A DNA stretch of 64,000 nt from an uncultured Pseudohongiella sp. (GCA_951812965.1 OX638341.1:3206438-3270437), one strand, 5' to 3'. Positions 55,336 to 64,000 are shown, counted from the stretch's first letter. Numbers and translations: made by a program. Notes: generated from the sequence alone by a model not told the origin.

Positions 55336-57588
55336 GTGAAAGTTCCAGATAGTTTCCCTGCAACAGGAATAGCTGCCTTACTGGCCATTACCGCTTCCGG
55401 GCTGCCTGGCACCGTCGTATTGGCCCAGGCGCCGCCGGATGAACCGGCCATCGAAAGTATCATTGTGGAAGCCCGGCGTTTCGCCGAGCCCATCGGGGAA
55501 ACTCCCCTGGCGGTAACCGCGGTCACCGGCGACGATCTCGAACGAATCGGGGCAGTCGACCTCGGATCACTCGAAATGCTGACTCCCAACCTGAGCCTGG
55601 ATGTCGGCGATGCTTCCAACGCCGTGATCTATGTGCGTGGCATCGGCCAGCGCGATTCGCTTTCATTCGCCGACCCGGGCGTCGCGGTTTATCTCGACGA
55701 CGTCTATCTCGGCCGAGCCCAGGGTTCCTTTCTTGAACTGTTCGACGTCAATCACATTGAAGTGTTGCGCGGCCCACAAGGCACCTTGTACGGGCGCAAC
55801 ACCATTGGCGGCGCAATCAAATACGTTTCGATTCGGCCCGAGGCGGAGTTTTCCGCCGACATTGAAGCCGGCATAGGCAACTACGGGCAGCGCGAGCTAA
55901 GCGCGGTGCTGAACCTGCCTCTGAGCGAAAACGTGTCCAGTCGGTTTAGTCTTGGACGCCTGAGTCGGGATGGCTGGTCGGAAAATCTCGCAGACGGCGC
56001 CGACGACGGCGGCAAGGCGCTTTCCGTGTTTCGCGGCCAGTTGTTGTTCGACGATGGCGGCGACTTCGACCTGCAACTGAGCGTCGACTACTCGGACAAT
56101 GATCCGGATACTTCCGTGACACCATCGGTGGAAGCAGTATCGATAGTCGGGCAACTTCTCGGCCTTGAGGACGCCAATCGGGGACCCTTCAAGGTCAATG
56201 CCGATTTCAATCATGAAGAGCGGCTGACCACGCGTGGATTTTCCATCACACCAAGTTGGCGGATCAATGATGTTTTGAGCTTGAAATCAATCTCTTCCTG
56301 GCGGGAAATCGAACACGACTCATTTCTCGATCTCGACGGGGACGATGTGGCGGCCTTCGGTGTATTCGTACATCAGCAACAGGAACAATTCAGCCAGGAA
56401 CTGCAGGCACTGTTCGAATACGACAATGGCGCCACCCTGGTCACCGGCTTGTACTACTTCGACGAGGCCGACATCACTCCTGACGGCGTTTTCGGACCGG
56501 AGGCGAACATCTCCTTTTTCGGCATTCCGGGGTTCGACTACGGTCTTTCCACGGCATCGACCAATGACCTGGAAACGAAAAGTCGGGCGGTGTTCGGTGA
56601 ATTGACCTTGCCGATGGGGGAAAATCTCGAACTGACCGCCGGCGCCCGCTATACCAGCGATGACAAGCGCCTGAACCGGGTCTATAACGGCGCGATCGGC
56701 TTCGGCAACCCCGGAATTACGCTTGCCGATCTTGCCGACGCGGCCGCGCTGCCCTTCAGTTTCGCCACGGTCGGAGAAAATACCTTCAGCGCTTTTTCCC
56801 CCAAGCTCGGCATCAGCTATCAGCCAAACGATGAATTGCTGCTTTATCTGAATGCTACCCGAGGTTTCAAGAGCGGCGGTTTCAATGGCCGCTCGCGCGA
56901 CAACAACGAGGCCGAACCCTACGATGAAGAATTTGTCACTTCCATCGAAGCGGGCCTGAAACGGAACTGGCGGAACGGCCGGGTCAGCCTGCACGCGGCG
57001 GCTTTCCGAAATGACTACGAAGACATGCAACTGTCGAGTTTCGGTTCGGCCAACGCCAGTTTCATCGCCATTTTTTCCAATGCCGGCGCAGCCGTGACCC
57101 AGGGCCTCGAATTCGAACTCAGCGCGGCGCCGAATTCCGAACTGCGGCTGAGCGCCTTTGCCGGCGTGCTCGACGCCGAGTACCAGGAGTACAACGCGCC
57201 CAATCTCGCTACCGGCGAAATCCAGGATCTCAGCCACTTCGATCTGATCCAGGCGCCAAATTTCACCTGGGGTGCCGGCGCGAGCTGGAATGCCTACGGT
57301 ACGGCTGACTGGTCGTTGACCGTGAGCGGCCAGGTACGGGGCAGTTCAAGCTATTTCACCACGATCATGAATGAGCCCTCATTGATGCAGGACGACTACT
57401 ACATCGCCAATTTCACCGCCTGGTGGGAGCATTTCGAGAGCGGATTCCACGCTCGCCTCGCTGTCACCAATATCACCGACGAGGCATATATCGTGCATGG
57501 CTTCGACCTGCTCTCGTATCCCGGTGTGGCGCTGTCCTATTACGGACCGCCACGGGGCGTGAGCTTCACCGTCGGCAAACGCTTCTGA
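55336..57588 (+). CDS. TonB-dependent outer-membrane receptor
   Basis: 750 residues from a GTG at 55336 with GGAGGAA at 55323-55329; the open frame upstream overlaps the fpr promoter region. Signal peptide, then plug domain (IIVEARRFAEPIGETPLAVTAVTGDDLE, VIYVRGIGQRDSLSFADPGVAVYLDDVYLGR, VEVLRGPQGTLYGRNTIGGAI) and a 22-strand-type barrel ending in aromatic GVSFTVGKRF. This is the iron-complex or catabolite type of receptor; the substrate is not evident. A downstream alpha/beta hydrolase gene starts 10 nt after the stop, so ligand processing is conceivable. Confidence 0.95.
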   Translation: MKVPDSFPATGIAALLAITASGLPGTVVLAQAPPDEPAIESIIVEARRFAEPIGETPLAVTAVTGDDLERIGAVDLGSLEMLTPNLSLDVGDASNAVIYVRGIGQRDSLSFADPGVAVYLDDVYLGRAQGSFLELFDVNHIEVLRGPQGTLYGRNTIGGAIKYVSIRPEAEFSADIEAGIGNYGQRELSAVLNLPLSENVSSRFSLGRLSRDGWSENLADGADDGGKALSVFRGQLLFDDGGDFDLQLSVDYSDNDPDTSVTPSVEAVSIVGQLLGLEDANRGPFKVNADFNHEERLTTRGFSITPSWRINDVLSLKSISSWREIEHDSFLDLDGDDVAAFGVFVHQQQEQFSQELQALFEYDNGATLVTGLYYFDEADITPDGVFGPEANISFFGIPGFDYGLSTASTNDLETKSRAVFGELTLPMGENLELTAGARYTSDDKRLNRVYNGAIGFGNPGITLADLADAAALPFSFATVGENTFSAFSPKLGISYQPNDELLLYLNATRGFKSGGFNGRSRDNNEAEPYDEEFVTSIEAGLKRNWRNGRVSLHAAAFRNDYEDMQLSSFGSANASFIAIFSNAGAAVTQGLEFELSAAPNSELRLSAFAGVLDAEYQEYNAPNLATGEIQDLSHFDLIQAPNFTWGAGASWNAYGTADWSLTVSGQVRGSSSYFTTIMNEPSLMQDDYYIANFTAWWEHFESGFHARLAVTNITDEAYIVHGFDLLSYPGVALSYYGPPRGVSFTVGKRF

Positions 57589-57598
57589 GACCGGCCCC

Positions 57599-58642
57599 TT
57601 GTTCGAAATCATCGAGACTCGCAGGCTCCGGCAGAGCCTGCGCAGACTGGGAGATGAGAATCGGGAGCCTCTGGTCCTGGTTCATGGCAACGGTAGCGAT
57701 TCCGCGGCCATGCTCGGGCTTGCGGCGCGCTTGCAAGATGATTTCCACTTGATTCTGCCGGACCTGCGCGGTTACGGACATACGGAACGCAAGCTGGTCG
57801 AGGCTCGTCGCGGCGCCCGCGACTGGGTCGACGATCTGTTTGCCTTGCTCGATGCTCTCGGAATCGAAAGCTGCCACCTGCTCGGTTGGTCGCTCGGCGG
57901 CGCGGTCGCCATGGCGGCTGCCTTGCAGGAGCCGCGCCGGCTTCTTTCGCTAGTGCTGCTGGCGCCGGTAAGCCCGTTCGGATACGGTGGAACCCTTGAC
58001 ATTGCCGGCAAACCCAATCACGCGGATTTCGCCGGTTCCGGTGGCGGCATAATCGGCGCCGACTATGCCGCCGCCGTGGCCGGGGGCCGCAAGGGCGGCA
58101 ATATCGATCTCGTGCGCGGAATCATGCGTCATTCGATACTCGGCCGATTCGGAACAGGCGCACGGAAAGAAGACGAAGAGGAACTGCTTGACTCTCTATA
58201 TCGGCAACATTGCGGAGATCAGGCCTGGCCGGGAGACTCACGGAAGTCCGAAAACTGGCCCGGCATTGCGCCCGGAGACTGGGGGCCGATGAACGCGATC
58301 AGCCCGAAGTACTTCAATGCCTGGCCACTGGCCGAACTGGAGCTAAAACCGCCGATCATGCGCATTCAGGGGGACAGCGATGTAATTATCAGCGACGCTT
58401 CCCAGTTCGATGCCGCCACTCTCGGAATGTTGGGCGTGATTCCCGGCTGGCCGGGATTGCGGCCGCAACCGATGGTCAGCCAGATGACGCACCTGCTGGA
58501 AACTTACCGGAGCAGGGGCGGCCTTGCAGAAGACAACAGGCTGCCGGGCTGCGGCCATGCTCCGCATATCCAGTTTCCGGAACAATGCGCGCGTCTCGTG
58601 CGCGACTTCATTCGTTCCCGGCGATGTTCCCGAGGCGTTTGA
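57599..58642 (+). CDS. Alpha/beta hydrolase
   Basis: 347 residues. Oxyanion motif VLVHGNGSDS (about 26-35), DLRGYGHTE (about 55-63), nucleophile elbow GWSLGG (Ser98) and catalytic His in GCGHAPH (about 320) are present. An insertion of about 80 residues (about 130-210) forms a cap. The start codon appears to be TTG (57599), 10 nt after the TonB-receptor stop; no good RBS is visible, suggesting coupling. The 3' end overlaps the convergent MarR-like gene by 35 nt. Substrate unknown. Confidence 0.88.
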   Translation: MFEIIETRRLRQSLRRLGDENREPLVLVHGNGSDSAAMLGLAARLQDDFHLILPDLRGYGHTERKLVEARRGARDWVDDLFALLDALGIESCHLLGWSLGGAVAMAAALQEPRRLLSLVLLAPVSPFGYGGTLDIAGKPNHADFAGSGGGIIGADYAAAVAGGRKGGNIDLVRGIMRHSILGRFGTGARKEDEEELLDSLYRQHCGDQAWPGDSRKSENWPGIAPGDWGPMNAISPKYFNAWPLAELELKPPIMRIQGDSDVIISDASQFDAATLGMLGVIPGWPGLRPQPMVSQMTHLLETYRSRGGLAEDNRLPGCGHAPHIQFPEQCARLVRDFIRSRRCSRGV

Positions 58643-59042
58643 GCGTCATCTCCAGGGTGCGGTCCATATGGCCGAGAATCAGCTTGACCAGGCGATCCGT
58701 CGGCAGCAGACAGACATTGCGCATGTCTTCTTCGCTGCGTTGCTTGAGCAGGTAGCCGTCCGTTACCGCCTTTTGCAGGCGATTCTCCCGAGTCCGGTTC
58801 GAGCCTGATTTCATGCCCTGGGTGGCGCTGGTGACGGTGAGCGGGTGACCCTTCAGTGCGGCGAAAGTGACGCGCACGAGCAGATACCAGTATTCCTGGG
58901 TGAAATAGTGCGGCGCAAAACCAAAGGTTTCGTCCCAATCCAGGGCGTAAAGCTCAAGCACTTCCCCCCAGATCATGAGGCTTTCCAGGGAATGGACAGT
59001 TTCGGCCTCGGCGGCGGCTTTTGCGGGGATGACATCGCCCAT
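58608..59042 (-). CDS. MarR-like winged-helix transcriptional regulator
   Basis: About 144 residues. Central helices (YFTQEYWYLLVRVTFAALKG) are followed by a winged-helix-like segment: PLTVTSATQGMKSGSNRTRENRLQKAVTDGYLLKQRSEEDMRNVCLLPTDRL, i.e. recognition helix then wing with a short acidic turn, as in MarR-type regulators. The ATG at 59042 is used; a TTG at 59069 with AAGG nearby is an alternative. Target and ligand unknown; its position suggests control of the adjacent hydrolase/receptor pair or the symporter. Confidence 0.6.
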   Translation of the reverse strand: MGDVIPAKAAAEAETVHSLESLMIWGEVLELYALDWDETFGFAPHYFTQEYWYLLVRVTFAALKGHPLTVTSATQGMKSGSNRTRENRLQKAVTDGYLLKQRSEEDMRNVCLLPTDRLVKLILGHMDRTLEMTLKRLGNIAGNE

Positions 59043-59196
59043 TGGCAGGCTATACCGAATAACTGGCAAGTGCCTTGAACAATAGCCGCAATGACCGGTG
59101 GGAGTCCAGTTTCATGCCGGCTCGGAAACGCTGGCCCGGCTGCGGTAACTTCTATAGTCTTGCCTGAGGCCTGACAGGACATTGAAGGAGCGACTC

Positions 59197-60444
59197 ATGG
59201 CAGATGCACTCGCCGGTTGGTTCAGGATCGCATTGTGGAAGAGAATCGTCGGGGCCATGGTGCTCGGCGTGATCGTCGGCTCGATTTGGGGTCCGGGAAC
59301 CGAAAGCATCTTGTGGCTGGGCGATCTGTTCATACGCCTTATTCGCATGCTGATCGTTCCGATCGTGTTCCTGACCGTGATCAGCGGCGTGGCTTCGATG
59401 GGTGATCCTGCCAAACTGGGATCCCTCGGCATCAAGACCGTGTTGTTGTTTCTGGCGACCTCCATTGTCGCCATCAGCATCGGCGTGGTGCTGGCGATCA
59501 TCATGCAACCGGGTGTGGGCGCCGACCTGTCGAATGCCGTTCCCGGCACGGTACAGGAAGCGGTGCCGATCGCCGAACGGCTGATGTCCATAATCCCGGC
59601 CAATCCCATCGCCGCCCTGGCGGAAGGCAACGTGCTGGCAACGATCTTTTTCGCCGTGCTGCTCGGCATCGGGCTGATTGCCGTCGGCGAGTCCGCAAGG
59701 CCCGTAACCGAGTTGCTCGACGTGGGCGTTTCTGTAGTCCTGCGCATTACCGGATGGGTTCTGGAAGTAGCGCCTTTCGGCGTGTTCGCGCTGATTGCGT
59801 GGGTCTCGGGAACGCTTGGTCTGACCGCCTTTCTGGACGTTTTCACGGTGGCCGCCGCCTTGCTCATCGGCAGCCTGATCCAGATGATCGTGGTTTATGG
59901 CGCACTGATACTGCGCTTCTCGCTGAAGCTGTCGCCAACGAAGTTCATCCTCGGCATTCGAGAAGCGCTGCTGGTGGCTTTCTCTACCTCCTCGAGCACC
60001 TCCACTTTGCCCGTCTCCCTGACTGTCGCCGAAAACAATCTCGGCGTTCGCCCGGTAGTGGCGTCGACCGTGCTGCCCGTCGGCGCGACCGTCAATATGG
60101 ACGGCACCGCGATATACGTCGCCATCGTCTCGATTTTCGGCGCCCAGGTTTTCGGCTTCGATCTGACCGCGGCCGACTATATTGTGATCGTCCTCACCGG
60201 TGCGCTGGTTTCCATCGCAACGCCGACGGTGCCAAGCGGCTCGCTTTTCCTCATGGCCGTGGTCATGGAAACTTTCGGCATGACGCCGGAACAGATCGCC
60301 GTAGTCGTTGGTTTCATCCTGGCCTTTGACCGCCCGCTGGACATGTGGCGCACCCTGGTAAACGTCTGCGGCGACCTCGCGGTTGCCACCATGGTGGCGA
60401 AATGGGAAAACGAATTCGACGAGGAAGTCTACGAAAACTCGTAA
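59197..60444 (+). CDS. Dicarboxylate/amino-acid:cation symporter (DAACS family)
   Basis: 415 residues with eight membrane helices and two re-entrant loops. Family motifs: AFSTSSSTSTLPVS (serine-rich loop, about 260-275), LPVGATVNMDGTAIY (about 293-307) and ATPTVPSGS (about 345). These sodium- or proton-coupled carriers import glutamate, aspartate or C4-dicarboxylates. The ATG at 59197 has AAGGAG (59185-59190) 6 nt upstream; a TTG at 59182 is in frame but less likely. Confidence 0.95.
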   Translation: MADALAGWFRIALWKRIVGAMVLGVIVGSIWGPGTESILWLGDLFIRLIRMLIVPIVFLTVISGVASMGDPAKLGSLGIKTVLLFLATSIVAISIGVVLAIIMQPGVGADLSNAVPGTVQEAVPIAERLMSIIPANPIAALAEGNVLATIFFAVLLGIGLIAVGESARPVTELLDVGVSVVLRITGWVLEVAPFGVFALIAWVSGTLGLTAFLDVFTVAAALLIGSLIQMIVVYGALILRFSLKLSPTKFILGIREALLVAFSTSSSTSTLPVSLTVAENNLGVRPVVASTVLPVGATVNMDGTAIYVAIVSIFGAQVFGFDLTAADYIVIVLTGALVSIATPTVPSGSLFLMAVVMETFGMTPEQIAVVVGFILAFDRPLDMWRTLVNVCGDLAVATMVAKWENEFDEEVYENS

Positions 60445-60648
60445 AGCGACGTTCGAATCGGTTTTTTACATTGGAAAATGCGCATTTCGGGGATTCGCGA
60501 CTATAAATTGTTCGGCCCGACTCAAATCAAGCCCAGCGCACCTGCGTTCCTGCGAATTGGGTCGGGCAATTAAATTTCCCATTTCTTTGACTGCCCACAA
60601 ATCTGGTGGTAGCGTAATCTCCGACGGATGGAGAAAGGAATTCCAACC

Positions 60649-61038
60649 ATGAATGAACTGATCTCTCTCGCTAAAGAAAATTCCTTTGTTGTCATAGGCT
60701 TGCTTTTTGTCGCCTTATTTCTGCAAGATCGAATCGACACCGAATCGACCGCCATTCGTCAGGAAATGTCCACATATCAGCTTGATACCAAGGAACAGTT
60801 TGCCCGCATTGAAATCCTGATCGAACGCCGGTTTGGCGAATTCGAAGCCACATTGGAACGTCGGTTTGGTGAATTTGATGCCTCAGTTGAACGTCGGTTT
60901 GGCGATTTCGATGCCTCAATCGAACGCCGGTTTGGTGAACTCGAAACTTCGGTCGAACGTCGATTCGGCGAAATGGGGAGTCGACTTACCCGCATCGAAA
61001 CTTCCCTCGAGCAGATAGCGGAAGACACTCAGGACTAG
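60649..61038 (+). CDS. Small membrane-anchored protein with 11-residue repeats
   Basis: 129 residues from the ATG at 60649 (AAAGGAA about 8 nt upstream). One N-terminal membrane helix (SFVVIGLLFVALFLQ) is followed by a coiled-coil-like region made of near-identical units RRFGEFEATLE, RRFGEFDASVE, RRFGDFDASIE, RRFGELETSVE and RRFGEM, then GSRLTRIETSLEQIAE. Hendecad repeats favour right-handed coiled coils. No family recognised. Bounded upstream by 204 bases with no gene and downstream by the cobalamin riboswitch. Confidence 0.65.
   Translation: MNELISLAKENSFVVIGLLFVALFLQDRIDTESTAIRQEMSTYQLDTKEQFARIEILIERRFGEFEATLERRFGEFDASVERRFGDFDASIERRFGELETSVERRFGEMGSRLTRIETSLEQIAEDTQD
60826..60975 (+). 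repeat. 33-bp in-frame tandem repeat (about 4.5 copies)
   Basis: Units start at 60826, 60859, 60892, 60925 and 60958, each beginning CGNCGNTTYGG. Third-codon positions vary while the protein repeat is conserved, so the repeats are under coding constraint and not a recent duplication. Confidence 0.9.
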
Positions 61039-61117
61039 ACCGTCTCGATCGAGATTTTTCCTCGCACTACCACTGATGCGCCGATTGACTCCGCGCCGCA
61101 AGCCCGGCACACTGCCG

Positions 61118-61280
61118 GACAGATGGAGCCGCCGGCCTCGGCGGCATTGGGAACACGGTGAGAATCCGTGGCTGTGCCCGCAACTGTAAACCGGGAACTT
61201 CCGGCCTGAATGCCACTGGAGCGCGCTCCGGGAAGGCGGTCGAAAGTGCTGATCGGTAAGCCAGGAGACCTGCCATCGCG
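61118..61280 (+). promoter_or_regulatory. Cobalamin (AdoCbl) riboswitch
   Basis: Conserved blocks in order: GGGAACACGGTG, GAATCCGTGGCTGTGCCCGC (61161-61180), CAACTGTAAACCGGGAA, GCCACTGG, GGGAAGG, GTAAG and the B12 box AGCCAGGAGACCTGCC (61259-61274). This is a standard cobalamin riboswitch ahead of btuB. Downstream, AAACGACA (61348-61355) can pair with TGTCGTTT (61399-61406) around an inner hairpin CCGGGT/ACCCGG (61371-61387), a possible expression platform that could affect access to the btuB RBS (61434-61440). Confidence 0.95.
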
Positions 61281-61447
61281 TCGTTCGCCCGAAGACCGGG
61301 AACAGTCTTCCGCGGGCGGAAAGAATGCGCTTCGCAGGTTTTTCCAGAAACGACACTCATGAGCCCAGGCCCGGGTACGGAACCCGGCTTGATGTAAATG
61401 TCGTTTATGCGCACCGTAATTGATTCGGGGCGCGAGGAGAACCGGAA

Positions 61448-63322
61448 GTGCGACCACTGAAATTTTCTACAATTGCAAAGGCGCTTTGGGCGATCGCCGC
61501 TCTTGCCTTTCCTTCATTCACCTTTGCCCAGGACGATTCCGGCGGCAATGCAGAAGTCATCGACGAGATTGTCGTCGATGGGACCCGTCTCGGCCAGCTT
61601 GCCACGGAGACCGGGTCAAGCATCAGCATCATCGACGCCGATGAACTGCAAGCGCTCGGATTCAGTTTTGTAGCCGACGCTCTCGCCGCGGCGCCGGGCG
61701 TCACCGTGACCCAGAACGGGGCTTTCGGCGGGCTGGCAAACGTGCGAATTCGCGGGGCCGCCAGCGAACAGACCCTGGTGCTGGTCGACGGCGTTCCGGT
61801 GAACGATCCTTCCCAGCCGGGCGGCGGTTACGACTTCGCCCGCATGGATGCCGGCATCATTGAACACATAGAGATTCTGAAAGGACCGCAATCCTCGCTG
61901 TGGGGTTCGGACGCCATTGGCGGCGTAGTCTCGATCACGACCCGCGAGCCCGAGCCCGGCAGCGGGGGCAGCGTATATGCCGATTTCGGTTCATTCGCGA
62001 CGAGCCACGGCGGGGCTTCTTTCAGTCAGTCCGGTGATGAAGGAGATTTCCGGCTGGCCGCCACGGCTTTGTCCAGTGACGGAATTTCCAAGGCTGACGA
62101 AAAAAACGGCAACAGCGAAACCGACGGCTATGAATCCCGCACCCTTTCTGCGAAAGGCGGCTACAATCTTGCCAACCTTGCCGAAGGAGCCCGGCTACAG
62201 GCGGAATTGCTGACAACAACCGCGGAAGCGGATTTCGACAGTTACAGTTTCGGCGCGCAAGGCAGTGTTGCGGATGGCGATGAAAACAGTGAATCCGACG
62301 AAACCACCGCCAATGTCTCGCTTTCGCTGCCGACTTTCGATGGCAGGCTCGAACACCTGTTTCTCGCGGGGCATTCGGCGATCGACCGGCAGAATTTCAG
62401 CGGTGGCGCGAGTACTTTCAGCGCCGAGGGTCGCCGGGCCGTCTTTCGCTACCAGGGCACCCTGTCCATTAACCAAAGCAATACCCTGGCCTTCGGCGCC
62501 GAGCGCGAACAAACCGAAGCCTTCGAAGACGATATTGCTATCGACAGCCTGTTCGCGGTTCACGAAATCAAGCCGGCGGCGAACGTCACCCTGACCGGCG
62601 GCCTGCGTTCCGACCGGCATGAGCGATTCGGTTCGGAGCTGACTGCCAGGCTGGGGGCGGCGATCAGCCTGAACCCGAATCTCGTATTGCGCGCGAGTTG
62701 GGGCGACGGCTTCAAGGCGCCGACCCTGTTCCAGTCGACCTTTGTCTGCTGTGGCGCCAGCGAACCCAATTCCGGGCTCAAGCCGGAATCGTCTTCGGCT
62801 TTTGACGCCGGCTTCGAATGGAGCGCCGCCGACGGCCGCGCCACATTCGGCTTGACCGCATTCAGCCAGTCCACCGAGAACATGATCAATTTCGCGTTTG
62901 CACAGGGACGATACGAAAACATTGCCATCGTGGATTCAACCGGCGCCGAATTCCAAGGCAGCATCGCGATTACGCACTCGTTCAGGCTGAATGCGAATTA
63001 TGCATTCATCGACGCGATTGACGATGCCGGCAATCCACTGATACAGGTGCCAAGGCACAGCGGAGACTTGAGCCTGGATTACGATGCCGGAAGTGACTTT
63101 TCCGGCCGGTTGCTGTTGCGCCACAACGGCTCCGAGCCGAGCTTCGGAGGCGGCGGCGTGGAAAACTGGACCCGCATCGACCTCACCGGCCGTTTTCGCA
63201 TATCCGAACGGACGGAACTGTTCGCCCGCCTGGAAAACCTGCTCGACGAGCACTATCAGCAGATTCTCGGTTACGGCACTCCCGGACGCTCCGGCAGCAT
63301 TGGCGTCCGTTTGAGTTTTTGA
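61448..63322 (+). CDS. btuB: TonB-dependent vitamin B12 receptor
   Basis: 624 residues from a GTG at 61448 with GAGGAGA (61434-61440). A signal peptide is followed by the TonB-box region DEIVVDGTRLGQ, a plug domain (NVRIRGAASEQTLVLVDGVPVNDPSQPGG; IEILKGPQSSLWGSDAIGGVVSI) and a barrel ending in GSIGVRLSF. The cobalamin riboswitch directly upstream and the downstream BtuF-like gene support BtuB. It binds cobalamin at the outer membrane and moves it to the periplasm with TonB-ExbBD. Confidence 0.94.
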   Translation: MRPLKFSTIAKALWAIAALAFPSFTFAQDDSGGNAEVIDEIVVDGTRLGQLATETGSSISIIDADELQALGFSFVADALAAAPGVTVTQNGAFGGLANVRIRGAASEQTLVLVDGVPVNDPSQPGGGYDFARMDAGIIEHIEILKGPQSSLWGSDAIGGVVSITTREPEPGSGGSVYADFGSFATSHGGASFSQSGDEGDFRLAATALSSDGISKADEKNGNSETDGYESRTLSAKGGYNLANLAEGARLQAELLTTTAEADFDSYSFGAQGSVADGDENSESDETTANVSLSLPTFDGRLEHLFLAGHSAIDRQNFSGGASTFSAEGRRAVFRYQGTLSINQSNTLAFGAEREQTEAFEDDIAIDSLFAVHEIKPAANVTLTGGLRSDRHERFGSELTARLGAAISLNPNLVLRASWGDGFKAPTLFQSTFVCCGASEPNSGLKPESSSAFDAGFEWSAADGRATFGLTAFSQSTENMINFAFAQGRYENIAIVDSTGAEFQGSIAITHSFRLNANYAFIDAIDDAGNPLIQVPRHSGDLSLDYDAGSDFSGRLLLRHNGSEPSFGGGGVENWTRIDLTGRFRISERTELFARLENLLDEHYQQILGYGTPGRSGSIGVRLSF

Positions 63323-63332
63323 GAAAAGGATG

Positions 63333-63406
63333 GATTCTGCGACTGCGCGCAGAATGACACTCTTGATTCCGTCATTCTGCGCGAAGTGAAGCGAAGTCGC
63401 AGAATC
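63333..63406. repeat. Inverted-repeat element after btuB, possible terminator
   Basis: Left arm gattctgcgactgcgcgcagaatgac (63333-63358) and right arm (63371-63406, gtcattctgcgcgaagtgaa... gtcgcagaatc) are imperfect inverted copies able to form a long hairpin, with an 8-bp insert in the right arm. It lies between btuB and the BtuF-like gene. Similar GCAGAATGAC-type small palindromic elements are dispersed in many proteobacterial genomes (from general knowledge, not checked here). Confidence 0.7.
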
Positions 63407-63440
63407 TCGTATTCAGGCAGTTGATTAAAATGTGACACCC

Positions 63441-64000
63441 ATGATCCGAATGATTCTGGCGGGTTTGCTGTTCTCGCTGGCGGCCTGTGACGCGGCGCTG
63501 GACTCGGCGCCGCGAGCGGGCGATTTTCGCCCTGAGCGAATCGTCAGCCTGGACTACTGCGCAGATCAGTATGTACTCCAACTCGTCGAACCCGAGCGCA
63601 TTCTGGCGCTTTCCCGAGATGCGGAAAGGGAGTTCTCGCATTTGCGTGAGCTGGCCGCCGGGCTGCTGACGGTGCGCCCGGCAGCGGAAGATGTACTCGT
63701 ACTTCGGCCGGACCTGGTGGTCCGTTCCTATGGCGGTGGCCCAAACGCGTCGGCGTTCTATGGCCGGGCCGGAGTGGAAGTGCTCGATATCGGCAATGCC
63801 GACACTATGGACGAAGTCATGTCGGTAATGGCGGATGTCGCCGCAGGACTTGGCGAACCCGAACGCGGCCGGGCCGTGATTGACGAAATGCGGCGGCGGC
63901 TGGCGTCCCTGCCCGCGACAGCAACGGAATTGCAGACTCTGTACATGACGCCCGCGGGAGTCACCACCGGGCCAGGCTCACTCGTACATGAAATGCTGCG
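63441..64000 (+). CDS. BtuF-like periplasmic binding lipoprotein, cut by right window edge
   Basis: From the ATG at 63441 there are 186 uninterrupted codons to the window edge. MIRMILAGLLFSLAACDAAL has a lipobox (LAAC, C16). RIVSLDYCADQYVLQLVEPERILALSRDA is the typical opening of class III substrate-binding proteins for B12 and ferric siderophores (BtuF/FhuD-like), followed by DVLVLRPDLVVRSYGG and a long helix. Placement after riboswitch and btuB argues for cobalamin. Ferric siderophore binding is the alternative. Confidence 0.8.
   Translation, partial: MIRMILAGLLFSLAACDAALDSAPRAGDFRPERIVSLDYCADQYVLQLVEPERILALSRDAEREFSHLRELAAGLLTVRPAAEDVLVLRPDLVVRSYGGGPNASAFYGRAGVEVLDIGNADTMDEVMSVMADVAAGLGEPERGRAVIDEMRRRLASLPATATELQTLYMTPAGVTTGPGSLVHEML

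Noticed and set aside
60826..60975. CRISPR-like array of 33-bp repeats
   Set aside because: The repeats are contiguous, without spacers, and preserve an 11-residue coding unit.

Overview
The window looks like a chromosomal segment of a GC-rich (by eye about 60% G+C) marine-type gammaproteobacterium. The evidence is a uvrA/ssb neighbourhood, a DUF2333 inner-membrane protein, a short PutA, Fpr-type ferredoxin reductase, TonB-dependent receptors, SulP and TRAP-TAXI transporters, abundant lipoproteins and a dispersed REP-like palindrome. No rRNA, tRNA or CRISPR array was recognised. Genus cannot be fixed from sequence alone.

Layout. 1-2.0 kb: a desaturase-like membrane enzyme (cut by the left edge) translationally coupled to a geranylgeranyl-reductase-like flavoprotein. 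2.4-5.0 kb: a secreted M14 zinc carboxypeptidase-like protein. 5.2-8.9 kb: an AT-richer accessory island with an SMC/OLD-like ATPase overlapping a small PD-(D/E)XK-like protein (candidate two-gene defence module), a DUF433 antitoxin-like gene without partner, a DUF2971 gene and an IS3 orfA remnant. 9-18.7 kb: core genes uvrA, ssb, an SDR/RmlD-like protein, moeA, a lipoprotein, DUF2333 and SulP; a tandem array of REP-like palindromes separates uvrA and ssb. 18.8-22.2 kb: a second island with a HigBA-type toxin-antitoxin pair, a DUF4143 ATPase, and remnants of Fic, Mrr N-terminal and DUF429 genes.

22.2-26.3 kb: a coupled TRAP-TAXI transporter plus MDR oxidoreductase. 26.3-37.1 kb: a minus-strand run that includes a tightly packed six-gene unit (M16 peptidase, ABC ATPase, ABC permease, PDZ lipoprotein, two VCBS/FG-GAP-repeat secreted proteins) with no recognised function as a set. 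37.2-40.3 kb: putA. 40.5-41.7 kb: an IS110-family element with a structured leader that could be a bridge RNA, next to a REP pair. 41.9-44.0 kb: a quinoprotein-like dehydrogenase. 44.0-44.8 kb: a double-glycine-leader peptide gene resembling microcin V-type precursors, followed by a small membrane protein that could be its immunity protein.

45-52.7 kb: an acyl-CoA synthetase and a complete MacAB-TolC-like tripartite operon. 52.8-60.4 kb: amidase, Fpr, TonB receptor, alpha/beta hydrolase, MarR-like regulator and a dicarboxylate/amino-acid symporter. 60.6-64 kb: a membrane-anchored protein with five 11-residue repeats, then a cobalamin riboswitch, btuB, an inverted-repeat element and the start of a BtuF-like binding protein, i.e. 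a B12 uptake locus cut by the right edge. Three genes or gene parts at the window edges or in remnants (1-862, 63441-64000, 19784-19883) were read directly from the sequence.
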